DNA of 64,000 nucleotides from Actinopolymorpha pittospori (GTDB lineage: Bacteria > Actinomycetota > Actinomycetes > Propionibacteriales > Actinopolymorphaceae): NCBI RefSeq assembly GCF_014873875.1, contig NZ_JADBEM010000001.1:2356001-2420000 (forward strand), in the 5' to 3' direction. The notes beneath the pieces were generated by a model. That model was not told the origin of the DNA. It worked only from the letters and a program-made list of their open reading frames with translations, and made no database searches. Positions within the stretch are counted from its first letter, which is position 1. Each line of letters starts with the position of its first letter. The position numbers were made by a program, and so were the translations under genes. Of this stretch, positions 25,386 to 33,659 are shown in pieces.

Positions 25386-25462
25386 CGTCCTCGTTCCTCC
25401 AGGCTTCGATGTCTCCATCTAACCCGGGGCGAGACAAAGTGCAGGAGACAGGAGAAAGGCTG

Positions 25463-25648
25463 ATGGAACACCTGTTACTGACCACTGCCGAGGCGGCAGA
25501 GCGGCTGCGGATCGGCAAGAGCACGCTGTACGACCTCATCCGGTCCCGTCGTCTTCGAACTGTAAAGATCGGCAAGCGTCGTCTCGTGCCGGTCGATGCT
25601 CTGCCAGAGGTGATCGCTCTCCTGGTGGAGGAGGAGTCCGCGGCATGA
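25463..25648 (+). CDS. xis: excisionase-like MerR/HTH_17 protein
   Basis: This small 61-residue protein is preceded by AGGAGAAAGG. The fold is a single winged helix: LLLTTAEAAERLRIGKSTLY, DLIRSRRLRTVKIGKRRLVP, VDALPEVIALL. It overlaps the integrase start by four bases (ATGA), the standard xis-int arrangement. It would bind att arms and direct the integrase toward excision. Its own promoter region was displaced by the IS3 insertion just upstream, so control may now be abnormal. Confidence 0.85.
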   Translation: MEHLLLTTAEAAERLRIGKSTLYDLIRSRRLRTVKIGKRRLVPVDALPEVIALLVEEESAA

Positions 25649-26880
25649 CCGAAAAGCTGCGAGAGGCGCGGAGACGTCGTCCGAACGGCAATGGCACCGT
25701 CTACCAACGCAAGGACGGTCGATGGGTTGCCCGCGCGTACCTGCTCATGCCAGATGGCACCACGGCCCGCCGGGACTACTACGCCGCGAGCGAGAATGCT
25801 GCGAACCGCAAACTCGTCGCAGCGCTCTCGAAGTCGCACCAGAGGATACCCGCGGAGGCGACGGGCTGGACGATCGAACGGTTCCTGCTCTACTGGCTGG
25901 AGCACGTCGTGCGGCCGGCTCGTAAGCCCAAGACGTATCAAGGCTACGACGTGGTGGTTCGCGTACACCTGATTCCGCAGCTGGGCCGCAAGAAGCTCCA
26001 CCGGCTGACCGGGGCGGACGTACGCCTTTACCTGACCAGGCTCCGCAACACCTGCCTGTGCTGCCTGCACCGCGTCGACGCTCGACGGCCGAAAGAAGAG
26101 CGGAAGTGCTGTGCGGTCGGACGCTGCTGTCAGAAGCTCCCATCGGCTCGGCTCGTTCAACAGGTCCACGCCGTGGTCAGGAACGCACTGCAGGCGGCCG
26201 TACGAGAGGAGCTGATCGCCAGGAACGTCGCCAAGCTGGTCCAGGTCTCCGCCCCGACCTACGAGGTGAACCGCGGGATCGATGCCGACGAAGCGAGGAC
26301 CCTTCGCGTCGTCGCCAAGAACGATCGCTTCTACGCGCTGTACATGCTCGCCCTCTACGTCGGTCTTCGGCGCGGCGAACTGCTCGGGCTGCGATGGGAG
26401 GACATCGATCTTGCGGACGGGACGCTCGAGGTACGGCGGAGCCTGCAACGGGTCGGTGGCCGCCTCCAACCAGTCACGCCCAAGACTCGGAGCTCGCGGC
26501 GAACCGTTCCCCCGGTCGGCATCTGTGTGGATGCCCTCACCGACCACAGAACGCGGCAGGAACGCGAACGGGAGGCGGCAGGCTCCGCTTGGGCCGACTC
26601 CGGCTACGTGTTCACCACGACCACTGGAACACCGGTCGAACCAGACAACCTGCGCCGCAGCTGGTATCCGATCCGAGAGGCGGCCGGCCTGGATGAGGCC
26701 CGGTTCCATGATCTGCGGCACAGCTGCGTGACGTTGCTGCTGGAGCTGGGGACGCCGCCGCACATTGTGCGGGACATCGTGGGTCACTCGGACATCGACG
26801 TCACGATGACGATCTACGCCCACGCCTCGCTGGAGGAGAAGCGGGCGGCGTTGCGGAGGCTCGATGAGCGGCTTCGGTAG
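25645..26880 (+). CDS. int: tyrosine site-specific integrase (tRNA-Phe element)
   Basis: This 411-residue protein is intact. After an N-terminal arm-binding region (NGTVYQRKDGRWVARAYL) comes a core-binding helical domain containing a cysteine-rich insertion, NTCLCCLHRVDARRPKE and KCCAVGRCCQKLP, near residues 133-165. The catalytic residues are R242 (GLRRGELLGLRW), H355 and R358 (HDLRHS), H381 (VGHSD) and Y391 (TIYAHASLEEK). The gene ends 86 bases before att copy 3, which copies the tRNA-Phe 3' end. It should recombine element and tRNA att sites. Confidence 0.93.
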   Translation: MTEKLREARRRRPNGNGTVYQRKDGRWVARAYLLMPDGTTARRDYYAASENAANRKLVAALSKSHQRIPAEATGWTIERFLLYWLEHVVRPARKPKTYQGYDVVVRVHLIPQLGRKKLHRLTGADVRLYLTRLRNTCLCCLHRVDARRPKEERKCCAVGRCCQKLPSARLVQQVHAVVRNALQAAVREELIARNVAKLVQVSAPTYEVNRGIDADEARTLRVVAKNDRFYALYMLALYVGLRRGELLGLRWEDIDLADGTLEVRRSLQRVGGRLQPVTPKTRSSRRTVPPVGICVDALTDHRTRQEREREAAGSAWADSGYVFTTTTGTPVEPDNLRRSWYPIREAAGLDEARFHDLRHSCVTLLLELGTPPHIVRDIVGHSDIDVTMTIYAHASLEEKRAALRRLDERLR

Positions 26881-26966
26881 ATCCGCACCGGACCACCGTT
26901 GGCGTCACGGCTGGCGTCATCGCAGGTTCTGCGGTACACCCTGGATCGGGTTTCCGCAGGTGAGAG

Positions 26967-27012
26967 GTGGTGGGCAGGGGCGGGGTCGAACCGCCGACCT
27001 TCCGCTTTTCAG
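26967..27012. repeat. tRNA-Phe 3'-end att copy 3 (46 bp)
   Basis: Identical to 29545-29590 (tRNA-Phe) and 10459-10504. It lies immediately after the integrase and marks the right end of the integrase-bearing element. Confidence 0.92.
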
Positions 27013-27377
27013 GGCCACGGAGCCACGTTCACCGGCCTCCGCCTGGGTACGTCTGCGCAGGTCAGCGCCATCCGCGGCCGTCGCCGAACGGTCCCGGACG
27101 CGAGTGAATGAGACCACGTCTGAGACCAGTACGGACCGCGGCGAGACCGCTACGTTCAGCACCGACGGCTCATGCCGTCTGGTGTGAACCTGCCGGATCG
27201 CCAGAAAGGCTGCGGGAACCGATGTGAGAACCCGCATCGGGGTCCTCGCCTTGCACGCACGTGGCCGGCAGGAGTGTGGCCAGCACGAGGACGCCGATAC
27301 GCCGGCCAGCAGTTTGCGCGTTGTGGGGAGCGCTGCGACGGCCCTGTCCGTAGGCCAAGCGTTGTTACTCTGCTGTC
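27013..27377. other. element left-end sequence, no gene
   Basis: The first 130 bases resemble 11787-11910, including AATGAGACCACGTCTGAGAC. The rest to 27377 holds no gene I can support. It implies a second, reduced element between att copy 3 and the tRNA. Confidence 0.5.
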
Positions 27378-27758
27378 GTGCATCGCAGCCGATTCTCGAC
27401 ACTCTTGATCGATGTACCACGTGACGAAGCGCCTGCAGCCACCAGCTTCTGGTCGGCGACGTTGGGAGTTCTGGCACGGCCGGTACCAAATGAGGAGCAG
27501 TTCACCGGCCTCCCCGGGTCGTTCCCAGGACTTGTGATGGCGATCCAGGCGGTTGGTGACCAGGCCCGCTACCACCTGGACATCGAGACCGACGACGTGG
27601 ATGCCGAGACTGCGCGGCTGGTCGGCCTCGGGGCTGTCGAGATCAGCCGGTGGCTCGACTGCCGAACCCTGCGGGTCCCCGGCGGTCACCTCTTGTGTGT
27701 GATCCCTCAGCACAGTGATCCGGAGACCTTCGAGAAGTACTCACAGGTCTGGGACTAA
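27378..27758 (+). CDS. VOC superfamily (glyoxalase-like) protein
   Basis: This 126-residue protein starts at GTG. It reads RSRFSTLLIDVPRDEAPAAT, a first VOC strand, then FWSATLGVLARPVPNEEQF, RYHLDIETDDVDAETARLVG and LRVPGGHLLCVIPQHSD. The order of strand, helix with FW, and paired strands is that of glyoxalase_6-like proteins common in actinomycetes. Metal ligands are incomplete, so it may bind a small molecule without catalysis. It is cargo between att copy 3 and the tRNA cluster. Confidence 0.78.
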   Translation: MHRSRFSTLLIDVPRDEAPAATSFWSATLGVLARPVPNEEQFTGLPGSFPGLVMAIQAVGDQARYHLDIETDDVDAETARLVGLGAVEISRWLDCRTLRVPGGHLLCVIPQHSDPETFEKYSQVWD

Positions 27759-27967
27759 CTGCTCCCGATCATCGCGGTCAGGCCATCTGTACACCGGGGA
27801 TCCATCGTCGCCCCCGCCGGGTACCGGACCTGCCTGTTGCTTGAATCTCCTCAATGTCCGTCGCCGCTCCAGTCTGACGTACGGAAAACGTCCGCCATCT
27901 CACGCCGGGTGGAGATGCGACCGGGATGCGACCAGGAGAAGCAGACGCCGCTGTCGCGAGCCCGGGC

Positions 27968-28819
27968 TCACGCCGGACTCTTCGTACCGGTGAAGAAATC
28001 CAGATGTCGGGAGAGCCAATCGGCAAAACTCGTGGCCGGCCGCCCGAGAATCTCCGCAACGGTTGGCAGAGCCGGCTGCGGGTCCCATTCGGACCGCTCC
28101 AGCAGGTCGAGATACCAGTCGACGCGTTCCGGTGAACCATTCCCGCGCATGTGTGACCGGGCCTCTTCGCGCGACATCTCCTCGAAGGTGATGTCGCGAC
28201 CGATGGCGTCGGCGATCTTCCGGACAAGCGCTTTTCTTTCGAAGGTCTCCGGACCGGTCAGCAGGTACCGCCGACCAGCATGACCGTCGGCCAGCAGCGC
28301 GACAGCCGCGACGGCCGCGATATCGCGCTGGTCGATCGACGCGTGCGCGGTCTTGGCGAACGGAGCGCGGACGACTCCCTCGGCTCGGATCGAGTCAGCC
28401 CATTCCAGGGTGCTCGCCATGAACTCGCCGGGACGTAGCATCGTCCATTCCGCGCCGGTTTTCTCGACCGCGTGTTCGACCGCGTACCACCACCAGCCCC
28501 CCGGGTCGCTCGCGGCCTCTTCGGCCGCGTTGAACTGCGATAGGGCGACGATGCGACCGACTCCGGCGGCGCGAGCCATGTCGGCAACCGTCCGCGCGGT
28601 GCGGGGATAGGGCGCGAGGTACATCGCGTCGACACCGGCGAGAGCGTCGCGTACGGTGTGTGGCCGCCCGATGAACCCTTCGTAAACCTCGACATCGGGC
28701 GGCAGGGCAGCCGCGGCCGGGCGGCTTGTGAGCGCACGGACGTCGACTCCCGCAGGCAACAGTTCGTCGACGACCATCCGGCCGACGTTCCGGGTCGCTC
28801 CGGTCACGAGCACTCTCAT
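27968..28819 (-). CDS. NmrA-like NAD(P)-binding protein (atypical SDR)
   Basis: This 283-residue protein opens MRVLVTGATRNVGRMVVDEL with the GATGxxG dinucleotide loop in GATRNVG form. It continues DALAGVDAMYLAPYPRT, VGRIVALSQFNAAEEA, EWTMLRPGEFMASTLEWADS and RRYLLTGPETFERKALVRKI, the usual landmarks of the NmrA/SDR-a5 group. It lacks a classical YxxxK, as many of this group do. These proteins act as redox sensors or quinone/azo reductases. GGAGGTGCCGCG lies upstream. It appears intact. Confidence 0.86.
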   Translation of the reverse strand: MRVLVTGATRNVGRMVVDELLPAGVDVRALTSRPAAAALPPDVEVYEGFIGRPHTVRDALAGVDAMYLAPYPRTARTVADMARAAGVGRIVALSQFNAAEEAASDPGGWWWYAVEHAVEKTGAEWTMLRPGEFMASTLEWADSIRAEGVVRAPFAKTAHASIDQRDIAAVAAVALLADGHAGRRYLLTGPETFERKALVRKIADAIGRDITFEEMSREEARSHMRGNGSPERVDWYLDLLERSEWDPQPALPTVAEILGRPATSFADWLSRHLDFFTGTKSPA

Positions 28820-29391
28820 CGCGGCACCTCCTACACCGCGGCCATCCTCTCAGCCCGGACCGGCTGCGCCGACGACACCCACGCCAGTCGCTGGTGTACG
28901 TATGCACCTGCCGGTCGCATGCACGCGGCCGACGACAGCGACGAGGTCGGGTCCTGGACAGCGCGGCGGTAACAGTTCGGGTGGGAGTCCGGGGTCGCGG
29001 ATTATGTCCACCAGCGGGGTCGTCGATAGCTCGACGAACCGCCAGAGATCCCACGCGTCAGCCGCGCGGGCGGCGTCAACACGGGTTGCTCCGGGCCGAC
29101 AAGTCGGCCCGGAGCGGAGCCTCTGACTTAGGTCCGAGTCGACCTCCAGCCTGACCCAAACGAGCTGCAACACCGGGCGACAACGAGCACGTAGTCGAGG
29201 GCGTTCGGAGCGAACGAGTAGATCACGATCAGGCTGCCCGCCTCTACGGATATGAAGGTTTCGCGGGTGATCACCTCGTACGCCTCGCTCACTCGCCGGT
29301 CGCAGACAAACAGACCCGTGCCGAACGAGGACTGCTCAGAAGGAAGGGTCCGCTCCGATCAGGGACACATTGGACGCATGTCCCTAACCCG
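28820..29391. other. no supported gene
   Basis: A minus-strand frame across 28850-29173 contains DAWDLWRFVELSTTPLVDII, which looks protein-like but matches no family I know and has no good start. I see nothing else. Confidence 0.3.
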
Positions 29392-29410
29392 CGCCGACCT
29401 TCCGCTTCAG
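29392..29410. repeat. partial att copy
   Basis: CGCCGACCTTCCGCTTCAG equals the att core with two T residues missing. It sits about 150 bases before the tRNA-Phe 3' end. Confidence 0.5.
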
Positions 29411-29545
29411 CGTCAGACGCTGACAGGCCGCTGAAGAGGCACGATGCCGTCGGTGGTCTCAGTTTCCGTGCCCTGCTGGTCTCAGTTGTTTGGGACCCGA
29501 TGGGCACTCACTGCAGGCGATGCAAGCCGCTGACCTGTGCGAATG

Positions 29546-29622
29546 TGGTGGGCAGGGGCGGGGTCGAACCGCCGACCTTCCGCTTTTCAGGCGGACGCTC
29601 GTACCAACTGAGCTACCTGCCC
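29546..29622 (-). tRNA. tRNA-Phe (anticodon GAA)
   Basis: The minus strand reads GGGCAGGTAGCTCAGTTGG at the 5' end. The anticodon arm TCCGC-CTGAAAA-GCGGA gives anticodon GAA, the T arm contains GGTTCGACCCC, the acceptor end is CCTGCCC, and the CCA is encoded. It has been the integration target for the elements to its left, and its 3' half has been regenerated by them. Confidence 0.95.
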
Positions 29623-29631
29623 ATGCAACAA

Positions 29632-29656
29632 GGTGATCGGCAATGTGCCGATCACC
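29632..29656. other. perfect hairpin between tRNA genes
   Basis: GGTGATCGGCA pairs with TGCCGATCACC over 11 bp with a 3-base loop. No T run follows on either strand, so it may be a tRNA-processing or pausing structure rather than a terminator. Confidence 0.55.
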
Positions 29657-29660
29657 CCAG

Positions 29661-29734
29661 CGACCCCGACGGGACTCGAACCCGCGGCCTCCGCCGTGAC
29701 AGGGCGGCGCGCTAACCAACTGCGCTACGGGGCC
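29661..29734 (-). tRNA. tRNA-Asp (anticodon GTC)
   Basis: The minus strand reads GGCCCCGTAGCGCAGTTGGT. The anticodon loop CTGTCAC between GCCGC/GGCGG-type stems gives GTC. The T arm is GGGTTCGAGTCCC and the acceptor end CGGGGTC. CCA is not encoded. Confidence 0.95.
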
Positions 29735-29777
29735 ATCTTTTGCTTGCGACCGGAATGCTATCGCATGTCGGTTGCCG

Positions 29778-29850
29778 TGCCCCCAACGGGATTCGAACCC
29801 GTGCTACCGCCTTGAAAGGGCGGCGTCCTAGGCCTCTAGACGATGAGGGC
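29778..29850 (-). tRNA. tRNA-Glu (anticodon TTC)
   Basis: The minus strand reads GCCCTCATCGTCTAGAGGCC. The anticodon loop CTTTCAA gives TTC, the T arm is GGGTTCGAATCCC and the acceptor end TGGGGGC. It is first of the three co-directional tRNA genes (Glu, Asp, Phe). Confidence 0.95.
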
Positions 29851-30032
29851 AGTCCAGCCGGATCTCTCCGCCGTCAGGGACTGCACAAGTGTATGGGTAG
29901 GCCGCTGGGCGGTCCAAACCGGGCGGACCCCTACCAGCCCGAGCGTCGCGCTGCCCCGTTTGACCTGGTCGTTTCCGCCCAATCCGGGCAGCCCCTCGGC
30001 ACAGCGGCGGCCAGAGCCAGCCAGTCGTCGAC

Positions 30033-31778
30033 CTACGGCGGGTTCGGTACGACCGACGCCGGCGGCGAGGTCAACGTCCCTTCGGGCACCCCCGGCGGCA
30101 GCGCGGGCGGCAATCCCGGTGGTGAACCAGTCGGCGAACCTGGCAGCGTTCCCGACGGCGAGGACGTGGATGTCGGCTCCTCCGTCGGGAGCCGGGTGAT
30201 CGTCGGTGTCGGGATCGGGCTGTCCGGGACTGGCCCGGATGGTGTCGGGATCGGGCTCGGCGTCGTCGCGCGTTCGGGCTTGACCTGGTGGCGCTCGATC
30301 TGGGCGGAGGTGAGACCGAGCCCGCCCAGGGTGATCTCGTCCCAGGCCTCGAGGGCGCGGGTACCCCGGTCGAGGTAGAGCACCGACATCTCGATGGGCG
30401 CCGGTGTCGGCTTCTCCAGCGCCCGCAGTCCCGCGCCTCCGGTCGTACCCTCCTGCATCAGTCGGCTGCCCTTGGGGAGGGTGATGTTCAGCCGCTTGTG
30501 CGCGTGCCCGGTGAGCAGCAGAGACGCCCTCCCGTCGAAGAACGCCGCGCCCGCACTGTCGTGGTAGACGATCGCGTCCACCTCGGGCTCGGAGTTGTCC
30601 GCCACCTTCGCGAGGGAGATGGCCTGCCGCGCGACCGCCTCGGTCTCCGACGGAATGTCGCGGTTGCTCCGGTCCGGAGTGAAGCGCGGGTCGCCGGCGC
30701 CGAGGAACCGGATGCCCTTCACGGTCTGGACCTTGCCGTCGAGCACGACGACGTTGGGGAGGCTGCGCATGGCCTGTTCGGTGATGACCGAGTCGTGGTT
30801 GCCGCGTACCCAGACGTACGGCACCTTCAGCGAGGGGATCCGCTGCAGGAAGTAGTTCTCCGCGGGGAGGCCGTGGTCGGTGATGTCGCCGGAGTCGACG
30901 ATGACGTCGACGGAGTACTGCTGGACGACGGACGCGATGACGTCCCAGGCGTGCTCGCCCAGGTGCAGGTCGGAGACGTGCAGGACCCGGATGACGTTCG
31001 CGTCGGGCTGGTAGGCCGGGAGGGCGGCGGTGACGTCGTAGAGCTTGGTGACGTTGGTGACCAGCCGGACGAGTTCCTTGGAGTACGCGTTGAAGTTCTG
31101 GGCGAGGTCCTCCGCGTCACCGATGAGGGACGGTGCGCTGGTGAGCAGCCCGGTGTACTTCGGCTCGGTGATCGCGCGCGGGTTGAGGCTGAGTCCGGCG
31201 TAGGAATAGATCGCGGTGATCGCCACCGCGGCGGCACCGCCGACGGCGAGCGTCGGACGTGGCCGGCGTACGGCGATCAGCGTGACCAGCATCGCGCACG
31301 CGGTCCCGGCGACCAGGCCACGGCCGGCGGTGGCGTAGACGCCCTTGCGGACGTCGGTGATGACGTCCTCCTCGAGGTGAGACAACACGCTCGGGTCGTC
31401 GAAGATCTGCTCCGCGGCGTCCTGGTTGATCCGGTCGACGTCGACCTCGAGCCGCAGCGGGCCGTCATGGGTGTCCAGGGCGAGCGTGCCGAGCGGGGGC
31501 AGGGAGAGGACGGACTCGCCGTGCGTCGCGGGTACGAGGCGCATCGTCGTCTCGACCGGCCCGATCGGGCGTGAGGTGGCGCCGAGCAACGACATGCCGA
31601 AGCCCGCGCCACCCGCGGCGAGGATCACGACGCCGGTGACCAGTGCGGGCCGGCGCAGGTAGATCGCCACCAGAGCGAGGAGTCGCACAAGTACCCGCGC
31701 GAAGTGTCCGAGCTTCGAGGCGAACCTGGTCGCGCGGGGGAGGAGTTCGGATACCTGTCGTGGGGCGGGCATCCCCAC
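30033..31778 (-). CDS. membrane-anchored calcineurin-like metallophosphoesterase
   Basis: This 581-residue protein has a hydrophobic helix near residues 45-65 (ALVTGVVILAAGGAGFGMSL), and two more near 152-200 that tether it to the membrane. The C-terminal phosphoesterase domain has all dimetal motifs: D270-L-H272 in HVSDLHLGEHA, VDSGDITDHG, WVRGNHDSVI, a His in VYHDSAG, and LLTGHAHKRL. After about residue 500 the tail is rich in Pro, Ser and Thr (SPIPTPSGPVPDSPIPTP), a likely cell-wall spacer or disordered linker. It probably cleaves a phosphodiester or phosphoanhydride. The substrate is unknown. The gene lies next to the tRNA cluster and seems to be core chromosome. Confidence 0.88.
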   Translation of the reverse strand: MGMPAPRQVSELLPRATRFASKLGHFARVLVRLLALVAIYLRRPALVTGVVILAAGGAGFGMSLLGATSRPIGPVETTMRLVPATHGESVLSLPPLGTLALDTHDGPLRLEVDVDRINQDAAEQIFDDPSVLSHLEEDVITDVRKGVYATAGRGLVAGTACAMLVTLIAVRRPRPTLAVGGAAAVAITAIYSYAGLSLNPRAITEPKYTGLLTSAPSLIGDAEDLAQNFNAYSKELVRLVTNVTKLYDVTAALPAYQPDANVIRVLHVSDLHLGEHAWDVIASVVQQYSVDVIVDSGDITDHGLPAENYFLQRIPSLKVPYVWVRGNHDSVITEQAMRSLPNVVVLDGKVQTVKGIRFLGAGDPRFTPDRSNRDIPSETEAVARQAISLAKVADNSEPEVDAIVYHDSAGAAFFDGRASLLLTGHAHKRLNITLPKGSRLMQEGTTGGAGLRALEKPTPAPIEMSVLYLDRGTRALEAWDEITLGGLGLTSAQIERHQVKPERATTPSPIPTPSGPVPDSPIPTPTITRLPTEEPTSTSSPSGTLPGSPTGSPPGLPPALPPGVPEGTLTSPPASVVPNPP

Positions 31779-31879
31779 CGTTGTACCCCACTCTGGCGAC
31801 TTGTGCTGGCTCGCCGATCATGCGGCGGGTCGAGGCCCCCTGCCAACCCAGACCGATTTGCCCAGCCCAGAATGGTTAT

Positions 31880-32233
31880 GTGCTCGACATCAACCGGGAG
31901 CAGTTCGAGGAACTCGTGGGCCTCGCCCTCGACGAGATCCCGGGCGAGCTTGCCAGCCTCATCGACAACGTGGCGGTCTTCGTCGAAGACGACCCGCCTC
32001 CGGAGGAGCCGAGGGACCTGCTCGGGCTCTACGACGGGACCCCGCTCACCGACCGGGACCACAGCTACGGAGGCGTGCTCCCGGACCGGATCACCATCTT
32101 CATGAACCCGACTCTGCGGATCTGCGACTCGTACGAAGAGGTCGTGGAAGAGGTGCACGTGACCGTCGTCCACGAGATCGCGCACCACTTCGGCATCGAC
32201 GACGACCGCCTGCACGAACTCGGCTACGACTGA
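31880..32233 (+). CDS. small zincin metallopeptidase family protein (HExxH)
   Basis: This 117-residue protein starts at GTG (MLDINREQFEELVGLALDEI). It matches the short actinobacterial metallopeptidase family: IPGELASLIDNVAVFVEDDP, DLLGLYDGTPLTDRD, LPDRITIFMNPTLRICDSYE, and the zinc motif VVHEIAHHFGIDDDRLHELG, with HEIAH plus the trailing Glu. It has no signal peptide, so it is probably cytoplasmic. Longer in-frame starts upstream overlap the divergent promoter region and are unlikely. Function is unknown, but the family is widespread and often sits in this size and context. Confidence 0.88.
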   Translation: MLDINREQFEELVGLALDEIPGELASLIDNVAVFVEDDPPPEEPRDLLGLYDGTPLTDRDHSYGGVLPDRITIFMNPTLRICDSYEEVVEEVHVTVVHEIAHHFGIDDDRLHELGYD

Positions 32234-32280
32234 CCGTTGGTGTGCTGAGGGGCCGGCCGGTCAGGTCACGGCCGGCCCAC

Positions 32281-33402
32281 TCAGCCGTTGAGAGCCGGGG
32301 CCGCTCGGGGCGCGGCGCGTCTGGTCGCCCGCCCGCCGGCGCGTGCGGTCCGGCGTGATGGTTCGGTCGGACCGGAGTCGATCCAGCCGCGCTCGGCGGC
32401 GCGGATGCCCGCCTCGAACCTGCTGCGGGCCCCGAGCCGCGCCATGAGTTCGGCCATCATGCGGCGTACGGTCCGAAGCGACACCCCGAGATGACGCGCC
32501 GCCGAGGCGTCGGTCATGCCCTGACCGAGGAGCCGCAGCAGATCGCGTTCCTGCGGGGTGGGCGGCTCGCCCGGCTGGACGGCCTCAGCCGGTGCCCCGT
32601 CGTCGCAGGCTCCGCGCGCGTCACCCCACACATGGTCGAACAGCGATGCCAGGGCCGTGGCGAGCGCGCGGTTGTGCACGACCGACGCCGTTGCCGTGCC
32701 CGAGTCACCGGCCACCAGGGCGGTCTCCCGGTCGACGACCAACATGGTCGGCGGGAGCGCGGGCAGGGTGCGAGCGCCGCCTCCGATCGAGGCCAGCCAG
32801 CGGGCATGGGCACGGACCGTCTCCTCCGCGAGGATCCCGCTGGTGTAGACGGCACGGACGGCGACGCCACGCCGGACGGCGTGTTCGACGGGGGAGCGGA
32901 TGTCGGACGCGATCGGCCAGGACTCCTCGGCGACGAAGCACATCACCGCCGACCGGGACGACGCGAGCATGTCCTGCACCCGGGCCCGGACGGCGAGCTG
33001 CCCCCGCGACACCTCGGTGGGGGAGTCGTCGGGTCGACCATGGGCGGAGTACGCGCTCGCGAGCTGGCCGAGCGCCGACTGGGTGCGGGCGAACTCCTGC
33101 TGCCGGGCGATCAGGCGGGCCTGTCGACGGGCGAGCAGCGGGGCGAGGCTGTGTCGTGGATCGAGCGGCACCCACCGTCGGGGTGCCCTGGCGGGTTGCG
33201 GTGCGGCGCGCGGTGGGTGTGGCGTACCGGCGGCGACTGTGGTGACCAGCCCGGCCGCCATCAGCCGGTCGAGGGCGGCACCAGCGCGAACGGGCGACAT
33301 TCCGAGCCGCTCGCACAGGTCGGCCGCCGTGCAGGCGCGCTCACGCAGGAGCGCGTGGTAGGCCTCGTGCATGTCCCGATCGAGGCCGAGCACGTCTGAC
33401 AT
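32281..33402 (-). CDS. LuxR-type regulator with N-terminal TrmB-like winged helix
   Basis: About 373 residues from the Met of SDVLGLDRDMHEAYHALLRE; an upstream Met 17 codons earlier is less likely. The N-terminus is a TrmB-like winged helix (TAADLCERLGMSPVRAGAAL). The middle region has a phospholipase D-like sensor pattern typical of these regulators (AVYTSGILAEETVRAHARWL, TMLVVDRETALVAGD). The C-terminus is a LuxR helix-turn-helix (LRLLGQGMTDASAARHLGVS, LRTVRRMMAELMARLGARSR). The tail is Ala/Arg rich. Such genes are streptomycete-type pathway regulators. The targets are unknown. Confidence 0.85.
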   Translation of the reverse strand: MSDVLGLDRDMHEAYHALLRERACTAADLCERLGMSPVRAGAALDRLMAAGLVTTVAAGTPHPPRAAPQPARAPRRWVPLDPRHSLAPLLARRQARLIARQQEFARTQSALGQLASAYSAHGRPDDSPTEVSRGQLAVRARVQDMLASSRSAVMCFVAEESWPIASDIRSPVEHAVRRGVAVRAVYTSGILAEETVRAHARWLASIGGGARTLPALPPTMLVVDRETALVAGDSGTATASVVHNRALATALASLFDHVWGDARGACDDGAPAEAVQPGEPPTPQERDLLRLLGQGMTDASAARHLGVSLRTVRRMMAELMARLGARSRFEAGIRAAERGWIDSGPTEPSRRTARAGGRATRRAAPRAAPALNG

Positions 33403-33659
33403 GCCCAGGCTCCTTCGGTGTAACCCCCGGAACTTTCCTCGATTGTGCGCCATTGTGGGTGACGCTTGCCGATCATGAGGCCTGACTCTGTGGAAAAGTT
33501 CCGAGAACGGTCCGTGCGAAGCCCGCGTACGGCCCGCGGCCGGTCCGTGAGCCGCCCAGGGGACAGCACGGCACCCGTTGGCCGGGACCTCGGAAGGTCT
33601 CGATCAACGGGTGCCGTGGGAACGCCTAGGCCGTGTTTCTCACATCGAGCCGGTGCGGG

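Larger units (their letters stand above)
22049..25436. mobile_element. second IS3-family element (AAG duplication), carrying a group II intron
   Basis: Inverted ends TGTC-x2-GCCCCGGGTT-x4-TGGAGAC lie at 22049-22074 and 25411-25436. AAG flanks both sides (22046-22048 and 25437-25439). Without the intron the element would be about 1.46 kb, normal for IS3. It separates the Rep remnant from xis. Confidence 0.85.

Noticed and set aside
25064..25462. N-terminal extension of xis reading through the IS3 end
   Set aside because: Pro/Ser-rich antisense of orfA; the ATG at 25463 with AGGAGAAAGG is the natural start.
28850..29173. Possible 107-residue minus-strand gene
   Set aside because: A protein-like middle part but no start, ribosome site or family; left as unsupported.
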